Shown here: positions 30,654 to 40,037 of the stretch, piece by piece
Layout: each line of letters starts with the position of its first letter
How positions within the stretch are numbered: the stretch's first letter is position 1
From: Asterias amurensis
Taxonomy: Eukaryota; Echinodermata; Asteroidea; Forcipulatida; Asteriidae
Length of the DNA stretch: 64,000 nucleotides
Direction of reading: 5' to 3'
Assembly (NCBI RefSeq): GCF_032118995.1
Contig: NC_092657.1
Location: 8,371,391-8,435,390 of the forward strand
Notes under the pieces: generated by a model
The model's input: the letters and a program-made list of their open reading frames with translations, nothing else
What the model was told of the DNA's origin: nothing
Databases searched by the model: none
Translations under genes and position numbers: made by a program

Positions 30654-30772
30654 GTCTACAGCCATACTACGCTGAAAACACCGGTTCTCGTCTGATCACC
30701 GAAGTTAAGCAGCGTCAGGCCCAGTCAGTACTTGGATGGGAGACCTCTTGGGAATACTGGGTGCCGTAGACT
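30654..30772 (+). rRNA. 5S rRNA, array unit 21
   Basis: Same as unit 7 (ACCTCTTGGG). Confidence 0.94.
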
Positions 30773-30849
30773 TTCCTTTTTTTCCTCAAGGATACAACTT
30801 TTGTAATTTTAGACTTGACACTTAAGCCACTGCATTAAGTTTAGTTGGT

Positions 30850-30968
30850 GTCTACAGCCATACTACGCTGAAAACACCGGTTCTCGTCTGATCACCGAAG
30901 TTAAGCAGCGTCAGCCCCAGTCAGTACTTGGATGGGAGACCTCCTGGGAATACTGGGTGCCGTAGACT
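30850..30968 (+). rRNA. 5S rRNA, array unit 22
   Basis: Counterpart of unit 8, with one private change (CAGCCCCAG). Confidence 0.95.
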
Positions 30969-31045
30969 TTCCTTTTTTTCCTCAAGGATACAACTTTTGT
31001 AATTTCAGACTTGACACTTAAGCCACTGCATTAAGTTTAGTTAGT

Positions 31046-31164
31046 GTCTACAGCCATACTACGCTGAAAACACCGGTTCTCGTCTGATCACCGAAGTTAA
31101 GCAGCGTCAGGCCCAGTCAGTACTTGGATGGGAGACCTCCTGGGAATACTGGGTGCTGTAGACT
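31046..31164 (+). rRNA. 5S rRNA, array unit 23
   Basis: Same as unit 9. Confidence 0.96.
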
Positions 31165-31244
31165 TTCCTTTTTTTCTCCCTCAAAAATACCACTTTTGTA
31201 ATTTTAGACTTGACACTTAAGCCACTGCATTAAGTCTAGTTAGT

Positions 31245-31359
31245 GTCTACAGCCATACTACGCTGAAAACACCTTCGTCTGATCACCGAAGTTAAGCAGC
31301 GTCAGGCCCAGTCAGTACTTGGATGGGAGACCTCCTGGGAATACTGGGTGCTGTAGACT
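31245..31359 (+). rRNA. 5S rRNA, array unit 24 (115 nt)
   Basis: Carries the same 4-base deletion as unit 10. Confidence 0.88.
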
Positions 31360-31439
31360 TTCCTTTTTTTTTTTTTCAGAGAAACAACTTTTGTAAATAT
31401 AGACTTGACACTTAAGGCACTGCATTAAGTCTAGTTAGT

Positions 31440-31558
31440 GTCTACAGCCATACTACGCTGAAAACACCGGTTCTCGTCTGATCACCGAAGTTAAGCAGCG
31501 TCAGGCCCAGTCAGTACTTGGATGGGAGACCTCCTGGGAATACTGGGTGCCGTAGACT
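31440..31558 (+). rRNA. 5S rRNA, array unit 25
   Basis: Exact consensus. Confidence 0.96.
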
Positions 31559-31635
31559 TTCCTTTTTTTCCTCAAGGATACAACTTTTGTTATTTTAGAC
31601 TTGACACTTAAGCCACTGCATGAAGTCTAGTTAGT

Positions 31636-31753
31636 GTCTACAGCCATACTACACTGAAACACCGGTTCTCGTCTGATCACCGAAGTTAAGTAGCGTCATG
31701 CCCAGTCAGTACTTGGATGGGAGACCTCCTGGGAATACTGGGTGCTGTAGACT
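31636..31753 (+). rRNA. 5S rRNA, array unit 26 (118 nt)
   Basis: Same variants and missing A as unit 12. Confidence 0.9.
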
Positions 31754-31833
31754 TTCCTTTTTTTTTTCTTCAGAGAAACAACTTTTGTAAATATAGACTT
31801 GACACTTAAGGCACTGCATTAAGTCTAGTTAGT

Positions 31834-31952
31834 GTCTACAGCCATACTACGCTGAAAACACTGGTTCTCGTCTGATCACAGAAGTTAAGCAGCGTCAGGC
31901 CCAGTCAGTACTTGGATGGGAGACCTCCTGGGAATACTGGGTGCCGTAGACT
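31834..31952 (+). rRNA. 5S rRNA, array unit 27
   Basis: Same as unit 13. Confidence 0.93.
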
Positions 31953-32029
31953 TTTCTTTTTTTCCTCAAGGATACCACTTTTGTAATTTTAAACTTGACA
32001 CTTAAATCACTGCATTAATTATAGTAAGT

Positions 32030-32148
32030 GTCTACAGCCATATTACGCTGAAAACACCGGTTCTCATCTGATCACCAAAGTTAAGCAGCATCAGGCCCAG
32101 TCAGTACTTGGATGGGAGACCTCCTGGGAATACTGGGTGCTGTAGACT
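32030..32148 (+). rRNA. 5S rRNA, array unit 28
   Basis: Same as unit 14. Confidence 0.93.
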
Positions 32149-32228
32149 TTCCTTTTTTTCCCCCTCAAAGATACCACTTTTGTAATTTTAGACTTGACAC
32201 TTAAATCACTGCATTAATTTTAGTAAGT

Positions 32229-32347
32229 GTCTACAGCCATACTACGCTGAAAACACCGGTTCTCGCCTGATCACTGAAGTTAAGCAGCGTCAGGCCCAGT
32301 CAGTACATGGATGGGAGACCTGCTGGGAATAATGGGTGCCGTAGACT
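32229..32347 (+). rRNA. 5S rRNA, array unit 29
   Basis: Same as unit 15; end of the repeated 2760-bp block. Confidence 0.91.
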
Positions 32348-32426
32348 TTCCTTTTTTTTACCTCAAGGATACAACTTTTGTAATTTTAGACTTGACACTT
32401 AAGCCACTGCATGAAGTCTAGTTAGT

Positions 32427-32545
32427 GTCTACAGCCATACTACGCTGAAAACACCGGTTCTCATCTGATCACCGAAGTTAAGCAGCATCAGGCCCAGTCA
32501 GTACATGGATGGGAGACCTGCTGGGAATAATGGGTGCCGTAGACT
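32427..32545 (+). rRNA. 5S rRNA, array unit 30
   Basis: Hybrid: unit-16-like 5' half (TCATCTG, GCATC) and unit-15-like 3' half (TACATGG, AATAATGGG), suggesting recombination inside the gene. Confidence 0.91.
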
Positions 32546-32624
32546 TTCCTTTTTTTTACCTCAAGGATACAACTTTTGTAATTTTAGACTTGACACTTAA
32601 GCCACTGCATGAAGTCTAGTTAGT

Positions 32625-32743
32625 GTCTACAGCCATACTACGCTGAAAACACCGGTTCTCATCTGATCACCGAAGTTAAGCAGCATCAGGCCCAGTCAGT
32701 ACTTGGATGGGAGACCTCCTGGGAATACTGGGTGCTGTAGACT
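32625..32743 (+). rRNA. 5S rRNA, array unit 31
   Basis: TCATCTG, GCATC and GCTGTAG. Confidence 0.94.
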
Positions 32744-32823
32744 TTCCTTTTTTTCCCCCTCAAAGATACCACTTTTGTAATTTTAGACTTGACACTTAAA
32801 TCACTGCATTAATTTTAGTAAGT

Positions 32824-32942
32824 GTCTACAGCCATACTACGCTGAAAACACTGGTTTTCGTCTGATCACTGAAGTTAAGTAGCGTCAGGCCCAGTCAGTA
32901 CATGGATGGGAGACCTGCTGGGAATAATGGGTGCCGTAGACT
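32824..32942 (+). rRNA. 5S rRNA, array unit 32
   Basis: AACACTGGTTTTCG, CACTGAAG, AGTAGCG, TACATGG and AATAATGGG. Confidence 0.9.
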
Positions 32943-33021
32943 TTCCTTTTTTTTACCTCAAAGATACAACTTTTGTAATTTTAGACTTGACACTTAAGCC
33001 ACTGCATTAAGTTTAGTTAGT

Positions 33022-33140
33022 GTCTACAGCCATACTACGCTGAAAACACCGGTTCTCGTCTGATCACCGGAGTTAAGCAGCGTTAGGCCCAGTCAGTACT
33101 TAGATGGGAGACCTCCTGGAAATACTGGGTGCCGTAGACT
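33022..33140 (+). rRNA. 5S rRNA, array unit 33
   Basis: CCGGAG, CGTTAGG, ACTTAGATG and CCTGGAAAT; relative of unit 2. Confidence 0.91.
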
Positions 33141-33217
33141 TTCCTTTTTTTCCTCAAGGATACAACTTTTGTAATTTTAGACTTGACACTTAAGCCACTG
33201 CATTAAGTTTAGTTAGT

Positions 33218-33336
33218 GTTTACAGCCATACTACGCTGAAAACACCGGTTCTCGTCTGATCACCGAAGTTAAGCAGCGTCAGGCCCAGTCAGTACTTGGA
33301 TGGGAGACCTCCTGGGAATACTGGGTGCTGTAAACT
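33218..33336 (+). rRNA. 5S rRNA, array unit 34
   Basis: Starts GTTTACAGCC and ends GCTGTAAACT, a compensating change that keeps the terminal stem paired. First unit of the 1773-bp block. Confidence 0.93.
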
Positions 33337-33416
33337 TTCCTTTTTTTCTCCCTCAAAGATACCACTTTTGTAATTTTAGACTTGACACATAAGCCACTGC
33401 ATTAAGTCTAGTTAGT

Positions 33417-33535
33417 GTCTACAGCCATACTACGCTGAAAACACCGGTTCTCGTCTGATCACCGAAGTTAAGTAGCGTCAGGCCCAGTCAGTACTTGGAT
33501 GGGAGACCTCCTGGGAATACTGGGTGCTGTAGACT
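33417..33535 (+). rRNA. 5S rRNA, array unit 35
   Basis: AGTAGCG and GCTGTAG variants. Confidence 0.94.
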
Positions 33536-33615
33536 TTCCTTTTTTTTTTCTTCAGTGAAACAACTTTTGTAAATATAGACTTGACACTTAAGGCACTGCA
33601 TTAAGTCTAGTTAGT

Positions 33616-33734
33616 GTCTACAGCCATACTATGCTGAAAACACCGGTTCTCGTCTGATCACCGAAGTTAAGCAGCGTCAGGCCCAGTCAGTACTTGGATG
33701 GGAGACCTCCTGGGAATACTGGGTGCTGTAGACT
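33616..33734 (+). rRNA. 5S rRNA, array unit 36
   Basis: CTATGCTG and GCTGTAG variants. Confidence 0.94.
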
Positions 33735-33811
33735 TTCCTTTTTTTCCTCAAGGATACAACTTTTGTAATTTTAGACTTGACACTTAAGCCACTGCATGAA
33801 GTCTAGTTAGT

Positions 33812-33930
33812 GTCTACAGCCATACTACACTGAAAACACCGGTTCTCGTCTGATCACCGAAGTTAAGCAGCATCAGGCCCAGTCAGTACTTGGATGGGAG
33901 ACCTCCTGGGAATACTGGGTGCCGTAGACT
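33812..33930 (+). rRNA. 5S rRNA, array unit 37
   Basis: CTACACTG and GCATC variants. Confidence 0.94.
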
Positions 33931-34007
33931 TTCCTTTTTTTCCTCAAGGATACAACTTTTGTAATTTTAGACTTGACACTTAAGCCACTGCATGAAGTCT
34001 AGTTAGT

Positions 34008-34126
34008 GTCTACAGCCATACTACGCTGAAAACACCGGTTCTCGTCTGATCACCGAAGTTAAGCAGCTTCAGGCCCAGTCAGTACTTGGATGGGAGACCT
34101 CCTGGGAATACTGGGTGCCGTAGACT
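34008..34126 (+). rRNA. 5S rRNA, array unit 38
   Basis: One variant, AGCTTCAGG in box A. Confidence 0.94.
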
Positions 34127-34203
34127 TTTCTTTTTTTCCTCAAGGAAACCACTTTTGTAATTTTAAACTTGACACTTAAATCACTGCATTAATTATAGTA
34201 AGT

Positions 34204-34321
34204 GTCTACAGCCATATTACGCTGAAAACACCGGTTCTCATCTGATCACCGAAGTTAAGCAGGATCAGGCCCAGTCAGTACTTGGATGGGAGACCTCCTG
34301 GGAATACTGGTGCTGTAGACT
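34204..34321 (+). rRNA. 5S rRNA, array unit 39 (118 nt)
   Basis: CATATTACG, TCATCTG and AGGATC; one G missing in ACTGGTGC. Confidence 0.9.
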
Positions 34322-34401
34322 TTCCTTTTTTTCCCCCTCAAAGATACCACTTTTGTAATTTTAGACTTGACACTTAAATCACTGCGATAATTTTAGTAAG
34401 T

Positions 34402-34520
34402 GTCTACAGCCATACTACGCTGAAAACACCGGTTTTCGTCTGATCACTGAAGTTAAGCAGCGCCAGGCCCAGTCAGTACATGGATGGGAGACCTGCTGGG
34501 AATAATGGGTGCCGTAGGCT
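34402..34520 (+). rRNA. 5S rRNA, array unit 40
   Basis: Unit-6 class; ends GTAGGCT. Confidence 0.9.
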
Positions 34521-34599
34521 TTCCTTTTTTTTACCTCAAAGATACAACTTTTGTAATTTTAGACTTGACACTTAAACCATTGCATTAAGCTTACTTAGT

Positions 34600-34717
34600 G
34601 TCTATAGCCATACTACGCTGAAAACACCGGTTCTCGTTGATCACCGAAGTTAAGCAGAATCAGGCCCAGTCAGTACTTGTATGGGAGACCTCCTGGGAAT
34701 ACTGGGTGCCGTAGACT
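34600..34717 (+). rRNA. 5S rRNA, array unit 41 (118 nt)
   Basis: GTCTATAGCC, TCGTTGATC (one C missing), AGAATC and CTTGTATGGG. Confidence 0.88.
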
Positions 34718-34794
34718 TTCCTTTTTTTCCTCAAGGATACAACTTTTGTAATTTTAGACTTGACACTTAAGCCACTGCATTAAGTTTAGTTAGT

Positions 34795-34913
34795 GTTTAC
34801 AGCCATACTACGCTGAAAACACCGGTTCTCGTCTGATCACCGAAGTTAAGCAGCGTCAGGCCCAGTCAGTACTTGGATGGGAGACCTCCTGGGAATACTG
34901 GGTGCCGTAGACT
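34795..34913 (+). rRNA. 5S rRNA, array unit 42
   Basis: Consensus except GTTTACAGCC at the start. Confidence 0.94.
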
Positions 34914-34990
34914 TTCCTTTTTTTCCTCAAGGATACAACTTTTGTAATTTTAGACTTGACACTTAAGCCACTGCATTAAGTTTAGTTAGT

Positions 34991-35109
34991 GTTTACAGCC
35001 ATACTACGCTGAAAACACCGGTTCTCGTCTGATCACCGAAGTTAAGCAGCGTCAGGCCCAGTCAGTACTTGGATGGGAGACCTCCTGGGAATACTGGGTG
35101 CTGTAAACT
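34991..35109 (+). rRNA. 5S rRNA, array unit 43
   Basis: Same paired end changes as unit 34. Confidence 0.93.
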
Positions 35110-35189
35110 TTCCTTTTTTTCTCCCTCAAAGATACCACTTTTGTAATTTTAGACTTGACACATAAGCCACTGCATTAAGTCTAGTTAGT

Positions 35190-35308
35190 GTCTACAGCCA
35201 TACTACGCTGAAAACACCGGTTCTCGTCTGATCACCGAAGTTAAGTAGCGTCAGGCCCAGTCAGTACTTGGATGGGAGACCTCCTGGGAATACTGGGTGC
35301 TGTAGACT
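35190..35308 (+). rRNA. 5S rRNA, array unit 44
   Basis: Same as unit 35. Confidence 0.94.
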
Positions 35309-35388
35309 TTCCTTTTTTTTTTCTTCAGTGAAACAACTTTTGTAAATATAGACTTGACACTTAAGGCACTGCATTAAGTCTAGTTAGT

Positions 35389-35507
35389 GTCTACAGCCAT
35401 ACTACGCTGAAAACACCGGTTCTCGTCTGATCACCGAAGTTAAGCAGCGTCAGGCCCAGTCAGTACTTGGATGGGAGACCTCCTGGGAATACTGGGTGCT
35501 GTAGACT
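35389..35507 (+). rRNA. 5S rRNA, array unit 45
   Basis: Consensus with GCTGTAG; lacks the CTATGCTG change of unit 36. Confidence 0.95.
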
Positions 35508-35584
35508 TTCCTTTTTTTCCTCAAGGATACAACTTTTGTAATTTTAGACTTGACACTTAAGCCACTGCATGAAGTCTAGTTAGT

Positions 35585-35703
35585 GTCTACAGCCATACTA
35601 CACTGAAAACACCGGTTCTCGTCTGATCACCGAAGTTAAGCAGCATCAGGCCCAGTCAGTACTTGGATGGGAGACCTCCTGGGAATACTGGGTGCCGTAG
35701 ACT
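35585..35703 (+). rRNA. 5S rRNA, array unit 46
   Basis: Same as unit 37. Confidence 0.94.
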
Positions 35704-35780
35704 TTCCTTTTTTTCCTCAAGGATACAACTTTTGTAATTTTAGACTTGACACTTAAGCCACTGCATGAAGTCTAGTTAGT

Positions 35781-35899
35781 GTCTACAGCCATACTACGCT
35801 GAAAACACCGGTTCTCGTCTGATCACCGAAGTTAAGCAGCTTCAGGCCCAGTCAGTACTTGGATGGGAGACCTCCTGGGAATACTGGGTGCCGTAGACT
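35781..35899 (+). rRNA. 5S rRNA, array unit 47
   Basis: Same as unit 38. Confidence 0.94.
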
Positions 35900-35975
35900 T
35901 TTCTTTTTTCCTCAAGGATACCACTTTTGTAATTTTAAACTTGACACTTAAATCACTGCATTAATTATAGTAAGT

Positions 35976-36094
35976 GTCTACAGCCATATTACGCTGAAAA
36001 CACCGGTTCTCATCTGATCACCGAAGTTAAGCAGCATCAGGCCCAGTCAGTACTTGGATGGGAGACCTCCTGGGAATACTGGGTGCTGTAGACT
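35976..36094 (+). rRNA. 5S rRNA, array unit 48
   Basis: Counterpart of unit 39 with full length and AGCATC. Confidence 0.93.
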
Positions 36095-36174
36095 TTCCTT
36101 TTTTTCCCCCTCAAAGATACCACTTTTGTAATTTTAGACTTGACACTTAAATCACTGCGATAATTTTAGTAAGT

Positions 36175-36293
36175 GTCTACAGCCATACTACGCTGAAAAC
36201 ACCGGTTTTCGTCTGATCACTGAAGTTAAGCAGCGCCAGGCCCAGTCAGTACATGGATGGGAGACCTGCTGGGAATAATGGGTGCCGTAGACT
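36175..36293 (+). rRNA. 5S rRNA, array unit 49
   Basis: Counterpart of unit 40; ends GTAGACT. Confidence 0.9.
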
Positions 36294-36372
36294 TTCCTTT
36301 TTTTTACCTCAAAGATACAACTTTTGTAATTTTAGACTTGACACTTAAACCATTGCATTAAGCTTACTTAGT

Positions 36373-36490
36373 GTCTATAGCCATACTACGCTGAAAACAC
36401 CGGTTCTCGTTGATCACCGAAGTTAAGCAGAATCAGGCCCAGTCAGTACTTGTATGGGAGACCTCCTGATAAAACTGGGTGCTGTAGACT
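36373..36490 (+). rRNA. 5S rRNA, array unit 50 (118 nt)
   Basis: As unit 41, with further box C damage (CTCCTGATAAAACTGG); may be a pseudogene. Confidence 0.8.
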
Positions 36491-36569
36491 TTCCTTTTTT
36501 TTTCTTCAAGGATACAACTTTTGTAATTTTAGACTTGACACTTAAGCCACTGCATGAAGTCTAGTTAGT

Positions 36570-36688
36570 GTCTACAGCCATACTACGCTGAAAACACCGG
36601 TTCTCGTCTGATCACCGAAGTTAAGCAGCGTCAGGCCCAGTCAGTACTTGGATGGGAGACCTCCTGGGAATACTGGGTGCCGTAGACT
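36570..36688 (+). rRNA. 5S rRNA, array unit 51
   Basis: Exact consensus. Confidence 0.96.
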
Positions 36689-36765
36689 TTCCTTTTTTTC
36701 CTCAAGGATACAACTTTTGTAATTTTAGACTTGACACTTAAGCCACTGCATTAAGTTTAGTTATT

Positions 36766-36884
36766 GTCTACAGCCATACTACGCTGAAAACACCGGTTCT
36801 CGTCTGATCACCGAAGTTAAGCAGCGTCAGGCCCAGTCAGTACTTGGATGGGAGACCTCCTGGGAATACTGGGTGCCGTAGACT
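36766..36884 (+). rRNA. 5S rRNA, array unit 52
   Basis: Exact consensus gene; upstream TTATT in place of TTAGT. Confidence 0.96.
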
Positions 36885-36961
36885 TTCCTTTTTTTCCTCA
36901 AGGATACAACTTTTGTAATTTCAGACTTGACACTTAAGCCACTGCATTAAGTTTAGTTAGT

Positions 36962-37080
36962 GTCTACAGCCATACTACGCTGAAAACACCGGTTCTCGTC
37001 TGATCACCGAAGTTAAGCAGCGTCAGGCCCAGTCAGTACTTGGATGGGAGACCTCCTGGGAATACTGGGTGCTGTAGACT
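36962..37080 (+). rRNA. 5S rRNA, array unit 53
   Basis: Same as units 9 and 23, including the preceding spacer. Confidence 0.96.
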
Positions 37081-37160
37081 TTCCTTTTTTTCTCCCTCAA
37101 AAATACCACTTTTGTAATTTTAGACTTGACACTTAAGCCACTGCATTAAGTCTAGTTAGT

Positions 37161-37275
37161 GTCTACAGCCATACTACGCTGAAAACACCTTCGTCTGATC
37201 ACCGAAGTTAAGCAGCGTCAGGCCCAGTCAGTACTTGGATGGGAGACCTCCTGGGAATACTGGGTGCTGTAGACT
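37161..37275 (+). rRNA. 5S rRNA, array unit 54 (115 nt)
   Basis: Third copy of the 4-base-deletion gene. Confidence 0.88.
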
Positions 37276-37353
37276 TTCCTTTTTTTTTTTCAGAGAAACA
37301 ACTTTTGTAAATATAGACTTGACACTTAAGGCACTGCATTAAGTCTAGTTAGT

Positions 37354-37472
37354 GTCTACAGCCATACTACGCTGAAAACACCGGTTCTCGTCTGATCACT
37401 GAAGTTAAGCAGCGTCAGGCCCAGTCAGTACTTGGATGGGAGACCTCCTGGGAATACTGGGTGCTGTAGACT
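37354..37472 (+). rRNA. 5S rRNA, array unit 55
   Basis: CACTGAAG and GCTGTAG variants. Confidence 0.94.
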
Positions 37473-37552
37473 TTCCTTTTTTTCTCCCTCAAAAATACCA
37501 CTTTTGTAATTTTAGACTTGACACTTAAGCCACTGCATTAAGTCTAGTTAGT

Positions 37553-37671
37553 GTCTACAGCCATACTACGCTGAAAACACCGGTTCTCGTCTGATCACCG
37601 AAGTTAAGCAGCGTCAGGCCCAGTCAGTACTTGGATGGGAGACCTCCTGGGAATACTGGGTGCCGTAGACT
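37553..37671 (+). rRNA. 5S rRNA, array unit 56
   Basis: Exact consensus; an extra unit relative to the 8-17 series. Confidence 0.96.
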
Positions 37672-37748
37672 TTCCTTTTTTTCCTCAAGGATACAACTTT
37701 TGTTATTTTAGACTTGACACTTAAGCCACTGCATGAAGTCTAGTTAGT

Positions 37749-37867
37749 GTCTACAGCCATACTACACTGAAAACACCGGTTCTCGTCTGATCACCGAAGT
37801 TAAGTAGCGTCATGCCCAGTCAGTACTTGGATGGGAGACCTCCTGGGAATACTGGGTGCTGTAGACT
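37749..37867 (+). rRNA. 5S rRNA, array unit 57
   Basis: As unit 12 (CTACACTG, AGTAGCGTCATGCCC) but with the full 119 nt. Confidence 0.92.
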
Positions 37868-37945
37868 TTCCTTTTTTTTCTTCAGAGAAACAACTTTTGT
37901 AAATATAGACTTGACACTTAAGGCACTGCATTAAGTCTAGTTAGT

Positions 37946-38064
37946 GTCTACAGCCATACTACGCTGAAAACACTGGTTCTCGTCTGATCACAGAAGTTAA
38001 GAAGCGTCAGGCCCAGTCAGTACTTGGATGGGAGACCTCCTGGGAATACTGAGTGCCGTAGACT
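37946..38064 (+). rRNA. 5S rRNA, array unit 58
   Basis: As unit 13, with added AAGAAGCG and ACTGAGTGCC. Confidence 0.92.
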
Positions 38065-38141
38065 TTTCTTTTTTTCCTCAAGGATACCACTTTTGTAATT
38101 TTAAACTTGACACTTAAATCACTGCATTAATTATAGTAAGT

Positions 38142-38260
38142 GTCTACAGCCATATTACGCTGAAAACACCGGTTCTCATCTGATCACCAAAGTTAAGCAG
38201 CATCAGGCCCAGTCAGTACTTGGATGGGAGACCTCCTGGGAATACTGGGTGCTGTAGACT
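38142..38260 (+). rRNA. 5S rRNA, array unit 59
   Basis: Same as unit 14. Confidence 0.93.
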
Positions 38261-38340
38261 TTCCTTTTTTTCCCCCTCAAAGATACCTCTTTTGTAATTT
38301 TAGACTTGACACTTAAATCACTGCATTAATTTTAGTAAGA

Positions 38341-38459
38341 GTCTACAGCCATACTACGCTGAAAACACCGGTTCTCGCCTGATCACTGAAGTTAAGCAGC
38401 GTCAGGCCCAGTCAGTACATGGATGGGAGACCTGCTGGGAATAATGGGTGCCGTAGACT
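38341..38459 (+). rRNA. 5S rRNA, array unit 60
   Basis: Same as unit 15; upstream base changed (AAGA before the gene). Confidence 0.91.
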
Positions 38460-38538
38460 TTCCTTTTTTTTACCTCAAGGATACAACTTTTGTAATTTTA
38501 GACTTGACACTTAAGCCACTGCATGAAGTCTAGTTAGT

Positions 38539-38657
38539 GTCTACAGCCATACTACGCTGAAAACACCGGTTCTCATCTGATCACCGAAGTTAAGCAGCAT
38601 CAGGCCCAGTCAGTACTTGGATGGGAGACCTCCTGGGAATACTGGGTGCTGTAGACT
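38539..38657 (+). rRNA. 5S rRNA, array unit 61
   Basis: TCATCTG, GCATC and GCTGTAG. Confidence 0.94.
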
Positions 38658-38737
38658 TTCCTTTTTTTCCCCCTCAAAGATACCACTTTTGTAATTTTAG
38701 ACTTGACACTTAAATCACTGCATTAATTTTAGTAAGT

Positions 38738-38856
38738 GTCTACAGCCATACTACGCTGAAAACACCGGTTTTCGTCTGATCACTGAAGTTAAGCAGCGTC
38801 AGGCCCAGTCAGTACATGGATGGGAGACCTGCTGGGAATAATGGGTGCCGTAGACT
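38738..38856 (+). rRNA. 5S rRNA, array unit 62
   Basis: TTTTCG, CACTGAAG, TACATGG, CTGCTGGG and AATAATGGG. Confidence 0.91.
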
Positions 38857-38935
38857 TTCCTTTTTTTTACCTCAAAGATACAACTTTTGTAATTTTAGAC
38901 TTGACACTTAAATCACTGCATTAAGTTTAGTTAGT

Positions 38936-39037
38936 GTCTACAGCCATACTACGCTGAAAACACCGGTTTTCGTCTGATCAGCGAAGTTAAGCAGCGTCAG
39001 GCCCAGTCAGTACTTGGATGGGAGACCTCCTGGGAAT
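38936..39037 (+). pseudogene. 5S rRNA, truncated last unit
   Basis: Consensus to position 102 (CCTGGGAAT) apart from TTTTCG and ATCAGCGAAG; the last 17 nt and the T-run are replaced by GGGTCATCCC sequence. It has the internal promoter but no proper 3' end. Confidence 0.9.
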
Positions 39038-40037
39038 GGGTCATCCCCCCCTGCAAGTACTTATCCTGGGATGAGGAATCACCAAAATTTGGTGATCTAA
39101 CTACTTACGCATGCGTCGTGTGCTTATACTCGCCCCTAGTCCCTATTGATTTATAAGCCCGGTAATCCTAAAAACGTATATTTATGTGCGTTCTAAAGTT
39201 TGTAAAACGATAATTTCAATATCAGAGATGGTTTTAAAGTCAGTTTGAGAATTGATTTTGGGTCTTTTTGTAAAGAAGAGAAGTTTGTTTCCCCCAAAAT
39301 TTGACATATCCTATTGTCATAATACAATAAAATCACACATAACTACATGGCATTATAGGTCAGTTATAATTGTGTCATCTTTCTTTTAATTCTTGTTTTC
39401 TGTTGGCAAAGTCAAATATTCAACATATAAATGTGCAAAATTACATCATCTGCACTTTTCTTTCTTTAACATGGTTGACAATGACAAGTATTATATAACA
39501 ATAAATGTGTAAAATGACAGAATTTGACCACAGGGTATCCTTACATTTTTTTTAATGATTGAAAGAAGTGGACATCGATATCATTGTTTTGTTTTTGAAC
39601 TATAAGTGAGGATATCCAATACTAGTGAATGCGTCTTACTCTTTCACTTACTTGTTTTGATGGTAAAACACATAACTATACTTAGTTACAATTATGTCAT
39701 CTATCTTTATCTTTGTTGGCATTGTCAAATAATAAATATAAGTATAAAATGACAGCACTTGCATTAATCTCTTTTTCTTCGAAAATGAAAAATACATGTA
39801 TTATATAAAAGTGTAAAATTACAGTACTTTTATTGTTCTCTCGTTTGAGATTGACAAGAACACATAAAAAGCGGGTTTTGAAAGTATTCCATAAATGACA
39901 TGCTTGACTTAAAAAATACCCTGTTAAACATACACATTCACATTATTAAAAAAAAAAGCGATTAAAAAGGCAACAGACAAGAAAGTCAACAACTCCGGCA
40001 TTGGAGGGAGTGTTTACTGGAAATCAGTGTATCACTA
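39038..40037. other. 3' flank of the transposase gene; diverged tandem blocks
   Basis: No gene recognised. Starts abruptly at the 5S junction with GGGTCATCCC. Between 39310 and 39850 a block of about 160-350 bp with CACATAACTA, AATT.TGTCATCT.TCTTT and TGTAAAATGACAG recurs in diverged form two or three times. This could be the subterminal repeats of a DNA transposon. Confidence 0.4.

Larger units (their letters stand above)
26569..39037 (+). rRNA. 5S rRNA tandem array (62 full genes, truncated at both ends)
   Basis: Each unit has a 119-nt 5S gene starting GTCTACAGCCATACTACGCT and ending GGGTGCCGTAGACT, then a spacer of about 77-80 bp with TTTCCTTTTTTT just after the gene. 5S RNA is a structural part of the large ribosomal subunit, made by RNA polymerase III. 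Internal promoter: box A (AAGTTAAGCAGCGTCAGG, about 50-66) and box C (TGGATGGGAGACCTCCTGGG, about 80-98). Start-to-start distance is 193-199 bp. Many units match the consensus exactly; others carry substitutions that recur in a set order. Units 4-15 recur as units 18-29 (shift 2760 bp) and 34-41 as 43-50 (shift 1773 bp). Confidence 0.97.

Noticed and set aside
26569-39037. 5S-derived SINE (SINE3-like) copies instead of true 5S genes
   Set aside because: Units are head-to-tail with regular spacing, T-run terminators and no tail or scattered insertion sites; a true tandem array.
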